64,000 nt of DNA from an uncultured Agrobacterium sp. (GCA_913777615.1 CAJYTK010000021.1:62001-126000); one strand, 5' to 3'. Positions 15,686 through 24,589 are shown, numbered from the stretch's first letter. A program made the numbers and translations. The notes: generated by a model from the letters alone, not told the origin.

Positions 15686-16792
15686 ATGTCGTCTGCCACC
15701 CACGCTGCTTTTCAGTTTTCCACTCCTGAGGTCGAAGTCGAGCGCGCCGTTTCCGAGCTTCGCTACGGGCGTCCCATCCTCTTCTCCTCGAACGAACGAC
15801 GCCTCGCCGTCCTTGCGCTCGATGCTGTTGCGCCTTCGATTTACGACCAATTTGCGATGGCGACGGAAAACAGCCATTCTCTCCTTCTCACAGCGCCGCG
15901 CGCCGCGCGCCTTGGCATTCTTGGAAGCGGGAATGTGTTGACTCCACTCTCAAATGTCAGCTTCGAAGAAGCATCGCGGCTGTCTTACGTTCTCGGCGCT
16001 GAACGTCCTCAAAATTGGACGAATGCCGACGAACTTGCATCGCAAACGGCAGAACTGGCGCGCGTCGCGCTTCTCCTTCCCGCTATGGTCATCGCCGACG
16101 TTTCTTCTACACACGAGCGTTTTGCCGGATGCTGCGAGCTGTCTGCGTCGCGCCTCAAGAATACGGAAATGGCGCTTCAGCGCTTCGAAAAGGTTGTGAG
16201 AACGCGCGTACCACTCAAGGACCTCGGCGACTCCGAATTCGTTGTATTCCGGGGCGGTCTTGCGCAAAAAGACCAGGTCGCGATTGTCGTCGGCAATCCG
16301 GACGTGTCAAAAACTGTGCCCATTCGCATCCATTCGTCCTGCATTACGGGTGACCTCTGCAACTCGCTGAAATGCGACTGTGGGGATCAGTTGCGCAATG
16401 GTCTCGCGTTGTTGAAGCAGGCGGGGGGCGGCGTGCTACTCTACCTCGACCAGGAAGGTCGTGGCACCGGTATCGGCGCGAAAATGCGCGCCTATGGCTA
16501 TCAGCATCTCGGCCTCGACACGATCGACGCCGACGCCGAGCTTGGTCTTTCCGAGGACCACCGCCGTTATGAAGCGGCGGTTGCGATGTTGGGTCATATG
16601 AACATCAAGAAAGTCGCCGTCTATACGAACAATCCAACCAAGATCAACGGCCTTCGTGCCGGAGGTATCGAGGTGGAGGCGCGTGCTCCGGTAACGGGCA
16701 CCGTCACCGCCGAGAACCAGAACTACCTCCGCACCAAGACCGTCCGTGCCGGGCATCTGATGGACCTTGAAACGCTGGTCGCAGCCGAATAA
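15686..16792 (+). CDS. GTP cyclohydrolase II with divergent N-terminal domain
   Basis: A 368-residue protein. The C-terminal half is GTP cyclohydrolase II: zinc cysteines Cys219, Cys230 and Cys232 keep the canonical spacing (SSCITGDL, SLKCDCGDQL), followed by LYLDQEGRGTGIGAKMRAYG and VYTNNPTKINGL. It should open GTP to 2,5-diamino-6-ribosylaminopyrimidinone phosphate, formate and pyrophosphate. The first 165 residues resemble a decayed RibB-like domain (GRPILFSSNERR) lacking its acidic catalytic residues. I chose ATG 15686 because GGGAGAG lies 8 nt before it; upstream in-frame starts would read through the promoter region. No ribH or ribE lies nearby, so it probably feeds the local pathway rather than general riboflavin synthesis. 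Confidence 0.9.
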   Translation: MSSATHAAFQFSTPEVEVERAVSELRYGRPILFSSNERRLAVLALDAVAPSIYDQFAMATENSHSLLLTAPRAARLGILGSGNVLTPLSNVSFEEASRLSYVLGAERPQNWTNADELASQTAELARVALLLPAMVIADVSSTHERFAGCCELSASRLKNTEMALQRFEKVVRTRVPLKDLGDSEFVVFRGGLAQKDQVAIVVGNPDVSKTVPIRIHSSCITGDLCNSLKCDCGDQLRNGLALLKQAGGGVLLYLDQEGRGTGIGAKMRAYGYQHLGLDTIDADAELGLSEDHRRYEAAVAMLGHMNIKKVAVYTNNPTKINGLRAGGIEVEARAPVTGTVTAENQNYLRTKTVRAGHLMDLETLVAAE

Positions 16793-16816
16793 GTCCAGGA
16801 TCCCGGGAGGATAAAA

Positions 16817-17581
16817 ATGGCACTAATACAGGGCGAGTCGCTCGCGACCTTGAGAGACCGAAGGCCTCTCGTGCGAAACACGCTTGCAAATCTCGCCTGC
16901 CTGCTGCTCGGCACCATCGCCGTCGCGGTTTTGGTGCGTGTGGAAATGTCGCTAGGCTGGGATTTTGTCGTTGCCGCAACACTGTCCCTTTCGGCGATAT
17001 TTGCCTTCGTGCTCTACCTGCTTCCGCAATATCCGCATCGGCGGTTCGGCTATGCCAATACGGTGACGGCCATTCGAGCCTCGCTCGTGAGTTTGACGGC
17101 AGCAACTGTGCTCTGTTTCGAAAGTTTGCAGCAGGCGGACACGGTCTTATGGATCCTCGTTGGCGTCGTTGTGGTGGCGCTGGCGCTTGACGGGATAGAT
17201 GGCTATCTCGCACGGCGGTATCGTCAAGAATCCGAGCTTGGCGCTCGCTTCGATATGGAAGTCGATGCCTTCCTGATCCTCATTCTGTCGGTCGCGGCCG
17301 CTCTTCTCGACAAGGCCGGCGCTTGGGTGCTGCTGATCGGATTGATGCGGTATTTCTTCGTGGCGGCCGGCTGGCTCTTTCCGGCGCTCGCGGCGGATCT
17401 TCCTTCATCGATCAGGCGCAAGTTCGTTTGTGTGGTCCAGGTGTCGATCCTGTGCCTCATCCTCGTTCCAGCCGTGGTTGCTCCAGTCTCCAACTATCTG
17501 GCTGCGGCGGCACTTCTGGCGCTCGTCTACTCCTTTACCGCAGACATTATTTGCCTCGTGCGCAATAGGGTGAGCGCATGA
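16817..17581 (+). CDS. CDP-alcohol phosphatidyltransferase family membrane enzyme
   Basis: A 254-residue integral membrane protein with about seven hydrophobic helices. The full signature D-x2-D-G-x2-A-R-x8-G-x3-D-x3-D is present (Asp125, Asp128, Gly129, Ala132, Arg133, Gly142, Asp146, Asp150). Such enzymes transfer a phospho-alcohol group from a CDP-linked donor to an acceptor hydroxyl. Donor and acceptor are unknown; the location in a cluster for a GTP-derived molecule suggests attachment to, or formation of, a lipid. GGGAGG precedes the ATG, 24 nt after the cyclohydrolase stop, and its own stop overlaps the next start by 4 nt. Confidence 0.9.
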   Translation: MALIQGESLATLRDRRPLVRNTLANLACLLLGTIAVAVLVRVEMSLGWDFVVAATLSLSAIFAFVLYLLPQYPHRRFGYANTVTAIRASLVSLTAATVLCFESLQQADTVLWILVGVVVVALALDGIDGYLARRYRQESELGARFDMEVDAFLILILSVAAALLDKAGAWVLLIGLMRYFFVAAGWLFPALAADLPSSIRRKFVCVVQVSILCLILVPAVVAPVSNYLAAAALLALVYSFTADIICLVRNRVSA

Positions 17582-18333
17582 CGGTGGCAACGATGCTATC
17601 GTCAACGCTCGGTCTAGCCCGGTCTCTCGTCGTTTATTACGGTCAACCTTGGCGGCGCTTTGGATTGAAGCGCTTCTACCGCTCGCTCATCTCTCCCGGA
17701 CAGCTTGTCTTCGACATCGGCGCTCATGTGGGAAGCCGCAGCCGGACGCTGATCGAGATCGGAGCGAGGGTCGTGGCAATCGAGCCGCAGCCTCTCTTCG
17801 CAGACTTCGTCGAAAAGCATCTTGGCAAGGAGCTTGCGGGCTTCGAAAGAGTAGCCGTCGGTGCGACGCAAGGAAGCGTCGATCTTTTCATCTCCAGCCG
17901 TCACCCAACGGTCACCAGCGTTTCGTCGAGCTTTGTCGAGGCGGTCAAGCAGAATGCAGCCTTCTCTCACGTCGAGTGGGATGGGAGGGTTACCGTGCCC
18001 ATGGTGCGATTAGATGATCTCATCGAAAAATACGGGGTGCCCGCTTTCATCAAGATCGATGTGGAAGGCGCTGAAGCCGCGGTTTTGTCAGGCCTGAGCC
18101 AGCCAATCGACCTGATTGCGTTTGAGTATATCCCCGCCATGCCGTCAGTTGCCAATGACGCGATCGCAAAGCTTGCCTCGATAGGTGACTATCGTTTCAA
18201 TCGCGTCGAAGGCGAAACGCATCGCTTCGTTTCGCAAGCATGGAAAACGGGAAGCCAGATGCTGAGCGAACTAGCGGCAACGCCAGCCGATGCCAAATCG
18301 GGAGACATCTACGCGCGGATCGAGCGTCGGTGA
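17578..18333 (+). CDS. FkbM-family methyltransferase
   Basis: A 251-residue SAM-dependent methyltransferase of the FkbM type. It carries LVFDIGAHVGSRSRTL (SAM motif I, about residues 42-57), VVAIEPQP (motif II) and the family hallmark FIKIDVEGAEAAVL. Known FkbM members O-methylate sugars and polyketides. Its ATG overlaps the phosphatidyltransferase stop (ATGA), so it is coupled to that gene, and a methylated sugar or alcohol group on the pathway product is a reasonable guess. It ends 8 nt from the convergent flippase-like gene. Confidence 0.9.
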   Translation: MTVATMLSSTLGLARSLVVYYGQPWRRFGLKRFYRSLISPGQLVFDIGAHVGSRSRTLIEIGARVVAIEPQPLFADFVEKHLGKELAGFERVAVGATQGSVDLFISSRHPTVTSVSSSFVEAVKQNAAFSHVEWDGRVTVPMVRLDDLIEKYGVPAFIKIDVEGAEAAVLSGLSQPIDLIAFEYIPAMPSVANDAIAKLASIGDYRFNRVEGETHRFVSQAWKTGSQMLSELAATPADAKSGDIYARIERR

Positions 18334-18341
18334 GGTCCCTC

Positions 18342-19277
18342 TCAGGCGTGGCTGGGAGTTCTTTTGAACGCGCCGACCAAGAGGAAGACCGCGCCCGGCG
18401 CCGTACCGATAAGCGACAGCCAGCCATAGGTGATGCTCGCAGCCAATCCATCGACAGGGGCAGCGCCCAGCATCGGCCAGAGAGCCATGGCCGCAGCCTC
18501 TCGCGTACCCCAGCCACCAAAACCGGTTGGAATGAGCATCGCAACCAGACAGAAGGGAATGATGGTCAGGCATGCGACCCAGGGAAGTTGCGAGCCGGTC
18601 GCTTCGGCGGCAATAAAAAAGACGATGACATAGGTGGAAACCACGGCAATGCTTGTGGCAGCTTGCACGAGCCACGCGCCACGCCGCACGAACACGTCGC
18701 TCAAGTTCTGGCCCAGCGATACGCCAGCAAGCCAATTCGGCTTGGCAAAGCGCACGGCAACGATAAATCCGAGCAGCAAAGCGCCGCCAAAAAGGATGTA
18801 ATGCGTCAATTGTTGAGCAAACTGCGCGCTTGCGACGAACGGCCAAATCGAAAGGCCGATGGCTGCGAGGATGAAAAATGCGATCTGTCCCGACAACCGT
18901 TCGAAGATGACAGCCTTAGCGGGTTGGCGCCAACTGCCCGGTCGGTCGCCACGCATCCTCCATGCCCTCACCGCGTCGCCTCCGACACCGCCGGGCAGTG
19001 TCTGGTTCAGGAAGCTCGCGACATAATATTCCCGGATCGCCCTCCACACTGGGATGTCTTGTCCAAGACGGCGGGAGGTGAACCGCCAGCGCAGCGCGGA
19101 CACGATCACCTGCACTTGAACGAGCGCCAGGCAGACTGTCACGGCGGCCCACGATATGCGAGAAAGGGACTGGCCCAGCCCATTGAGATCGGTGCGCAGT
19201 AGGATCGTCGTCAGAAATGCTAGCGTAAGGACGGAAACGGCAATTCGCAGTTTGTTCAAGCGGGAAGACCTTTGCAT
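18342..19277 (-). CDS. Flippase-like membrane protein (lysylphosphatidylglycerol synthase TM / AglD family)
   Basis: A 311-residue membrane protein with about eight helices and no soluble domain. It fits the LPG_synthase_TM family, whose members act as lipid flippases or as membrane parts of MprF and glycosyltransferases. Family patterns include LRWRFTSRRLGQ, SFLNQTLPGGVGGDAVRAWRM and GFGGWGTREAA. In this cluster it could move a lipid-linked product across the inner membrane. It is transcribed alone, divergently from the sulfatase-like gene with only 24 nt between the two start codons, so both promoters must reach into coding sequence or the neighbour's start lies further in. Confidence 0.85.
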   Translation of the reverse strand: MQRSSRLNKLRIAVSVLTLAFLTTILLRTDLNGLGQSLSRISWAAVTVCLALVQVQVIVSALRWRFTSRRLGQDIPVWRAIREYYVASFLNQTLPGGVGGDAVRAWRMRGDRPGSWRQPAKAVIFERLSGQIAFFILAAIGLSIWPFVASAQFAQQLTHYILFGGALLLGFIVAVRFAKPNWLAGVSLGQNLSDVFVRRGAWLVQAATSIAVVSTYVIVFFIAAEATGSQLPWVACLTIIPFCLVAMLIPTGFGGWGTREAAAMALWPMLGAAPVDGLAASITYGWLSLIGTAPGAVFLLVGAFKRTPSHA

Positions 19278-19301
19278 CCTGACTGTTTATCTGGTTGATA
19301 C

Positions 19302-20951
19302 GTGCTGCAAGACGAGTGGATTGAAGTGAACGGAAAAATCGGACCCGAGCGCAAACACAATACCTTGAAAGCGCTGATCGGCGCATTGCTTTTCTCGTTG
19401 ATGGCCTTGCTTGCTTTCAACATGCCCGACCATCCCGATGCCTTTGGCATTGGAACGTTCACACGCCTCCCGCTGGAATGGGCGGTGATCGGACTGCTGA
19501 CGCTCATAGTGCCGGGGCGGATAAAGCGTACCGTCATATTTATTTGTGGCTTTCTTGTCTTTCTGCTGCTCTTTCTGAAGATTGCCGATATCGGTGTCGA
19601 GGCCGCTTTTCAGCGGCAGTTCAATCCCTATCTCGACGTAAAGATGCTGACCGACGGCTGGAACCTCATTTCCGGCACGATCGGTACGCTGGCGGCACTG
19701 GCAGCATTGATTGGTGGCGTTGCCGTTTTCCTGTTAGTCGCCACCGTCTTTCTCAAGTCTCTGACGTGGATGGCCGTTGCGCATGCATCGGCACGCCAGC
19801 CGTTGATCAGGGTGTTTGCCATCGTTCTCATCGTCGGCACGATGCTGATGTGGCTTGGAGTATCTCGTGTAGACTTCAGGACCCCAGGATATCTGACGAA
19901 TAGACTTGGTCTTGTCGTTCGATCGGTGAGCGACATGAGGCTTTTTGAGCAGGAACTTGCGACAGGCCTTGGCCCGAAGAACGGCGTCAATCTTTTTCAA
20001 AGCGTCAAGGGGAAGGACATCATCCTGGTTTTCGTGGAGTCCTATGGACGATCTGCAGTCGATGACCCTCAATACGCCAGAATAACGCAGCCACGTCTTG
20101 CTGCGATCAACACGCAGATCGAAGCAGCGGGGCTTCACGCAGCAAGTGGCTGGGTGACATCGCCAACGGTCGGGGGCTTGAGTTGGCTGGCACACGGCAC
20201 GCTCCTGTCCGGGCTTTGGGTGGACAGTCAAGCGCGTTACGACCGCTTGATGATCAGTCGCCAGCCAAGCTTGAACAGGCTGTTTTCCGAGGCGGGATGG
20301 CACAGCGTGGCCGTGATGCCAGCAATTACGATGGCATGGCCGGAAGCCGATTATTTCGGTTACGACCAGATCTTACCTGCCGCAGGGCTCCAGTATCGCG
20401 GCAAGCCGTTCAATTGGGTGACCATGCCGGATCAATACACCATGTCCGCCTTCGATCGCCTGGCGATGAGGCCTGCGCATCTGAGGGGTCAGAAGGTCAT
20501 GGCGGAGATCGCTCTTATCTCGAGTCACGCGCCCTGGACGCCGGTGCCGAGACTAATCGGCTGGGACCAGGTCGGCGATGGCTCTGCATTTGATGATCAG
20601 GCCGTCAGCGGCGATCCACCATCGGTGGTCTGGGCCGATCCTGACCGAGTGCGGCGTCAGTACATCGAAACCATCGATTACTCACTGGCCGCTCTCGGAG
20701 AATTCATGGCAAGACAGGGTCGAGACGCGGTCTATGTCATCCTGGGAGATCACCAGCCCGCATCGATCATCACCGGGCAAGGCGCATCACGAGCAGTGCC
20801 GGTGCATATCGTCAGCAGTGATGCGACGCTTGTTGCGAGATTTGAGAAGGAAGGCTTTGTCAGCGGCATGGTGCCGACGGGCGCAGCGAATGAGCGTCCG
20901 ATGAGTGGATTGCGCCAGACCCTTATTACTGCGTTCAACGGCACGCCGTGA
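19302..20951 (+). CDS. Membrane-anchored sulfatase/LTA-synthase-like enzyme (alkaline phosphatase superfamily)
   Basis: A 549-residue protein with about five N-terminal membrane helices (residues 20-190) and a periplasmic catalytic domain. Visible metal-site pieces are FVESYGRSA (Glu ligand), a Thr/Ser-bearing SPTVGGLSWLAHGT segment expected to hold the nucleophile, and LGDHQPA (Asp-His ligands). Relatives transfer glycerol phosphate or phosphoethanolamine to lipids and glycans, or hydrolyse phosphate or sulfate esters. The start is GTG 19302; GTG 19326 is an alternative that would leave more promoter space. In this cluster it is the only enzyme with its active site outside the inner membrane, so it may finish the product after flipping. 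Confidence 0.85.
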   Translation: MLQDEWIEVNGKIGPERKHNTLKALIGALLFSLMALLAFNMPDHPDAFGIGTFTRLPLEWAVIGLLTLIVPGRIKRTVIFICGFLVFLLLFLKIADIGVEAAFQRQFNPYLDVKMLTDGWNLISGTIGTLAALAALIGGVAVFLLVATVFLKSLTWMAVAHASARQPLIRVFAIVLIVGTMLMWLGVSRVDFRTPGYLTNRLGLVVRSVSDMRLFEQELATGLGPKNGVNLFQSVKGKDIILVFVESYGRSAVDDPQYARITQPRLAAINTQIEAAGLHAASGWVTSPTVGGLSWLAHGTLLSGLWVDSQARYDRLMISRQPSLNRLFSEAGWHSVAVMPAITMAWPEADYFGYDQILPAAGLQYRGKPFNWVTMPDQYTMSAFDRLAMRPAHLRGQKVMAEIALISSHAPWTPVPRLIGWDQVGDGSAFDDQAVSGDPPSVVWADPDRVRRQYIETIDYSLAALGEFMARQGRDAVYVILGDHQPASIITGQGASRAVPVHIVSSDATLVARFEKEGFVSGMVPTGAANERPMSGLRQTLITAFNGTP

Positions 20952-20995
20952 CAGCATGTCACTGGCGCGCCACTATGAGGTTTGCTTGGCTCGCC

Positions 20996-22729
20996 TCAGC
21001 CTGAGACCCGTTTGCTCATTATATGCTGCCATGCGTCATAAGCTGACAGAACCGTTTCCATTTGAGCCGTGTGGCCTGCGATGAATGCGTCGCCATAGAT
21101 CGTTTCGTCGGGATATTCCGTGATCAGTGTCATTGGCACACTGTGGCGGTCGTCGACCGATGAAAGGCACGGGAAGCCGTTGATGATACGGAAGCCGGTG
21201 TCACCCGCATGGATTTCATAAAGCCCGATCTGGCGATTGTTGAAGTCCAGCAGTCCAGGGATGGTGCCGAGATGGCGCGTCGTGCTGTCGAGCAGCGCCT
21301 CCGCCTCGTTTTCCCAGTCCAGGTGATGTCTGATGATGAGGAAGAAACCTTTCGGCAGCGTCCACATGGCGAAATTGCGCGGCACATAGCCCGATAAGGG
21401 ACGTGTCCATTCATGAGACGGATAGCCATGCAGATTGACGTGCAGACTTGCGCGGCTCTTTTCCTCGGCTTCGAAGCGGATTTTTTTCTCGAAGAGCGCG
21501 CTGCCCGCGTTTTCCACAGTGCGATATTCAAGGTCGTCCCCGAGCGCCGTATATCGCGCGGCATGGTGCATGTGACGAGGATTATCGCGCCTCAGCCGTT
21601 GATGAACAGCATAGCCGTCCGGATTTTCGAGTGGCGAGATGGTAAAGTGTGCGTTTTCACGCTGAACCAACCTGCGGGCGGCACGAATGGCTCCAACGAT
21701 ACCCGTCGTCTCGTTGGGATGCTGGCCGCCGCTGATCATCACAGCGGCATCACCGCCAGGCACATATCGCGCCGATAGGATGCGGCCGGAACGCGAGCGG
21801 GCGTCAAACGCTTCCCCCCCGATCTCCGCCAGCAACGTTGCCACCTGACCTGCGGCAATCGGTTTTCTGGCGCTATCGATCGATTGGTCGCCGATGTCGA
21901 GAAAAGCAGTCGTGAGGGGGCGTGTTTCGATAGCAACGGATAGCTCACCCGCGCTCATGACGATTTCGGGCACGATCTGACCCGGCTTCAATCCCCTGTC
22001 GCCGAGTGGGCGGCCGGACTTTTTTTGAAAAAGTTCGAGCAGCGAAAAGTAGATGTCCTCATGCAGGGCCTCGCGCAGGCTGACCACTTCGTCGCCCACT
22101 GGCAGCGATAGATCCGCTGCCGGATGCGCGATGCGGATGTTCAACTCCTCGAAGTATGGCTCCTGATGTCCCCAATCACGCCCGGCAATCGTTCCTATGG
22201 CGGCTTCGAAAAGCAGCTCGTAGTCCGTCTCCAGCCGTTTGCCGTCTTCGTCTCCGATACGCAGCCAGCCAGTGGGCGAGACGTTGGTCTCCCCCACGAC
22301 ATCCTCGTGCACTCGGTTCGGAGCGAGAACCGTCAGGGTTTGCGTTTGCCCCCCGCGCTTGAGCAAGACGTCGTAGTGAAAGGCACTGTCGTTTCGAGCG
22401 ATGAAATCGAGTTTCGCTTGCCCCACGAGAGCGGCCAGCGGATAGGCTTCCAGTCGGAAGCGGTTGGCAGGCGCGTTTGGATGGGAGGGATAGCGGACCT
22501 CGATTGTGTCCACGCCGTCGAGATCGATCTCTTCCAGAAAAGCAAAGAGGAGCGGCTTGTAGGCGCTGCGGATACGCGCCTCCACACCCTTATCCTTCAA
22601 TCTATTTTCCGCGTCCCTGCGGCTTTGCGCATCGTCGAAAGTCCAGGCCTCAAGGGCCTGACCGGGAACGCCGAGCGTGACGAGGCTATCGAGCGTTCGA
22701 TTGAATGTCTGACTGAAAATCTGGCCCAA
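20996..22729 (-). CDS. M14-type zinc carboxypeptidase-like protein with long N-terminal extension
   Basis: A 577-residue protein whose C-terminal half is an M14 peptidase domain: zinc motif HPNE (His337, Glu340), third ligand region HVNLHGYPSHEW and the catalytic Glu in LITEYPDETIYG. About 320 residues precede it and match no domain I recognise. No signal peptide is seen, so it should act on imported substrates in the cytoplasm, probably peptides or N-acyl amino acids brought in by the transporter upstream. The TTG start is supported by GAGG 8 nt before it; the gene follows the permease stop by only 5 nt. Confidence 0.85.
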   Translation of the reverse strand: MGQIFSQTFNRTLDSLVTLGVPGQALEAWTFDDAQSRRDAENRLKDKGVEARIRSAYKPLLFAFLEEIDLDGVDTIEVRYPSHPNAPANRFRLEAYPLAALVGQAKLDFIARNDSAFHYDVLLKRGGQTQTLTVLAPNRVHEDVVGETNVSPTGWLRIGDEDGKRLETDYELLFEAAIGTIAGRDWGHQEPYFEELNIRIAHPAADLSLPVGDEVVSLREALHEDIYFSLLELFQKKSGRPLGDRGLKPGQIVPEIVMSAGELSVAIETRPLTTAFLDIGDQSIDSARKPIAAGQVATLLAEIGGEAFDARSRSGRILSARYVPGGDAAVMISGGQHPNETTGIVGAIRAARRLVQRENAHFTISPLENPDGYAVHQRLRRDNPRHMHHAARYTALGDDLEYRTVENAGSALFEKKIRFEAEEKSRASLHVNLHGYPSHEWTRPLSGYVPRNFAMWTLPKGFFLIIRHHLDWENEAEALLDSTTRHLGTIPGLLDFNNRQIGLYEIHAGDTGFRIINGFPCLSSVDDRHSVPMTLITEYPDETIYGDAFIAGHTAQMETVLSAYDAWQHIMSKRVSG

Positions 22730-22734
22730 TACGA

Positions 22735-23583
22735 TTACCTCGAGGTTCTGCCGGTGGGATCAAGACTGTCGCGAAGCCAGTCACCGAGAAGATTGAGACC
22801 GAGTACGGTCAGAAGGATGGCAAGGCCGGGGAAGACGCTGACCCACCAGGCCGTTTGGAGATAGGTTCGTCCATCCGCCAGCATGCCGCCCCAGCTCGGA
22901 ATGGTCGGATCGACGCCAAGGCCGAGGAAGGTCAGGCTGCTTTCGAGCAGGATGTTGTTGGCGACATTCAGTGTCATCAGCACGATGACGGGACCGATCA
23001 GGTTCGGCAGCAGATGCTGAAAAATGATGCGCCAGTCTTTGACGCCGATGGCGCGGGCGGACAGGATGAACTCCCGTTCCCTGAGTGTCAGCACCGAACC
23101 GCGGACTAGACGGGCATATTGCACCCACTGCGAGACGATCAGCAGGATGATGGTGTTCGTCAGGCTGCCGCCGACAATGGCGATAAAGGTGATGGCCAGC
23201 AGGATGAAAGGCATGGCCAGCTGAATGTCGGCAAAGCGCATGACCAGCATGTCCCAGAAACCGCGATAGTAACCTGCCACCAGACCTACAGCGACGCCGA
23301 AGATCACCGCACCGATCACAGAGGTGAAGCCCACGAGAAGTGAAATCTTGCCACCGGCAACCACGCGTGCGAGCACGTCGCGGCCAAGTGGATCGGTGCC
23401 GAACGGATGGGCTGTACTGGTGAATGGTTTTGCAAGTCGCGCCATCAGATCGATTTTATCCGCGCCCCCTGGGAAGAGGACGTCAGAGAAAACGACGGCA
23501 AGGCAGATTACGACCGTGAGTGTTGCGCCAAGGATGAATTCAAGACTGTTGAAGCGCGAGAGGCGCGAGGTTTTGGCAGCCAT
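22735..23583 (-). CDS. Peptide-type ABC transporter permease (DppC-like), second operon
   Basis: A 282-residue inner-membrane permease. It has an N-terminal helix (FILGATLTVVICLAVVFS), the FGTDPLGRDVLARVVAGG periplasmic-loop pattern, and the EAA-like loop around SARAIGVKDWRIIFQHLLPN. It lies 6 nt after the DppB-like gene and 5 nt before the M14 gene. Confidence 0.95.
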   Translation of the reverse strand: MAAKTSRLSRFNSLEFILGATLTVVICLAVVFSDVLFPGGADKIDLMARLAKPFTSTAHPFGTDPLGRDVLARVVAGGKISLLVGFTSVIGAVIFGVAVGLVAGYYRGFWDMLVMRFADIQLAMPFILLAITFIAIVGGSLTNTIILLIVSQWVQYARLVRGSVLTLREREFILSARAIGVKDWRIIFQHLLPNLIGPVIVLMTLNVANNILLESSLTFLGLGVDPTIPSWGGMLADGRTYLQTAWWVSVFPGLAILLTVLGLNLLGDWLRDSLDPTGRTSR

Positions 23584-23589
23584 CGTGTC

Positions 23590-24513
23590 TTACTCCGTGC
23601 GGATACGCGGATCGACAAGCCCATAGGCGATATCGACCAGAAGATTGATACCGACGATCATGAGCGACAGTACGGTGATGACGGCCTGCAAAACCGGATA
23701 ATCGCGTGCGCCGACCGCATCGAAAGCCAGCGTGCCGAGGCCCGGCCAGTTGAAGACGCGTTCGATCACGACGATGCCGCCGAGAAGGCCGCCGAACTGC
23801 AAGCCGAAATAGGTGATGAGCGGAATGGCGCAGTTGCGCAGCGCATGCTTGTAAAGGACCTTGCTCTCGCTCAAGCCTTTTGCACGCGCCACCATCACAT
23901 ATTGCGAGCGCAGCGTGTCGAGCATGGCAGTGCGCACGAGGCGGACATTCGTTGCGGTCAGGATGACGCCCATCGTGACAGCGGGCATGACGTAGCTTGC
24001 AAAACCGCCCATCCCGCTTGGTGGCAGCCAGCCGAGCGTGATCGAGAACAGCAGCACCAGCATGGTCGCGAGCCAGAAATTCGGAAACGACAATCCGATG
24101 AGCGAGAAGATGCGGATCACCTGATCCGCAGTCTTGCCGCGTGCGGTGGCCGCCTTGATGCCGAGCGGAATCGAAAGCGCAATTGAGACCGCCATGGAGA
24201 TGAAAGCCAGTAGCAACGTGGCTGGCAAAGCATCGGCAATCAACCTCGATACAGGCGTGCTGCCTGTGAAGCTGCGACCGAAATCAAGCGTTACGAGCCC
24301 CTTCAAGAAGGTGAAGTACTGAACGAAGAAGGGCTGATCGGTGCCGAGCGCCGCACGGATTCGTGCCAAATCCTCCTCCGTCATGCTGCCACCGCCCTGG
24401 AACATTGTCACAGCGGGATCGCCCGTCAGGCGGATGGCGAAGGAGACGAGGAGGGTGATGGCGATGACGACAAAAATCGCCTGCAGCAATCGCTTGATGA
24501 GAAAACCGGCCAC
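23590..24513 (-). CDS. Peptide-type ABC transporter permease (DppB-like), second operon
   Basis: A 307-residue inner-membrane permease beginning with the helix FLIKRLLQAIFVVIAITLLV, with LDFGRSFTGSTPV and the VARAKGLSESKVLYKHALRN coupling loop. The initiator is GTG at 24513 with AAGGA 8 nt upstream. A strong stem-loop separates it from the upstream binding-protein gene, as in the first operon. Confidence 0.95.
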   Translation of the reverse strand: MAGFLIKRLLQAIFVVIAITLLVSFAIRLTGDPAVTMFQGGGSMTEEDLARIRAALGTDQPFFVQYFTFLKGLVTLDFGRSFTGSTPVSRLIADALPATLLLAFISMAVSIALSIPLGIKAATARGKTADQVIRIFSLIGLSFPNFWLATMLVLLFSITLGWLPPSGMGGFASYVMPAVTMGVILTATNVRLVRTAMLDTLRSQYVMVARAKGLSESKVLYKHALRNCAIPLITYFGLQFGGLLGGIVVIERVFNWPGLGTLAFDAVGARDYPVLQAVITVLSLMIVGINLLVDIAYGLVDPRIRTE

Positions 24514-24539
24514 GTGCTTTTCCTTGAGAATTAGCTCTG

Positions 24540-24565
24540 CCTTGCCCGCGATTTCGCGGGCAAGG
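24540..24565 (-). terminator. Perfect 11-bp stem-loop between binding-protein and permease genes
   Basis: CCTTGCCCGCG and CGCGGGCAAGG pair perfectly around a 4-nt loop. No U-run follows in the minus-strand transcript, so it more likely protects the upstream mRNA from 3' exonucleases or slows polymerase than terminates fully. Confidence 0.6.
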
Positions 24566-24589
24566 ACTTATTTTAAAGGGTCGATAGGC

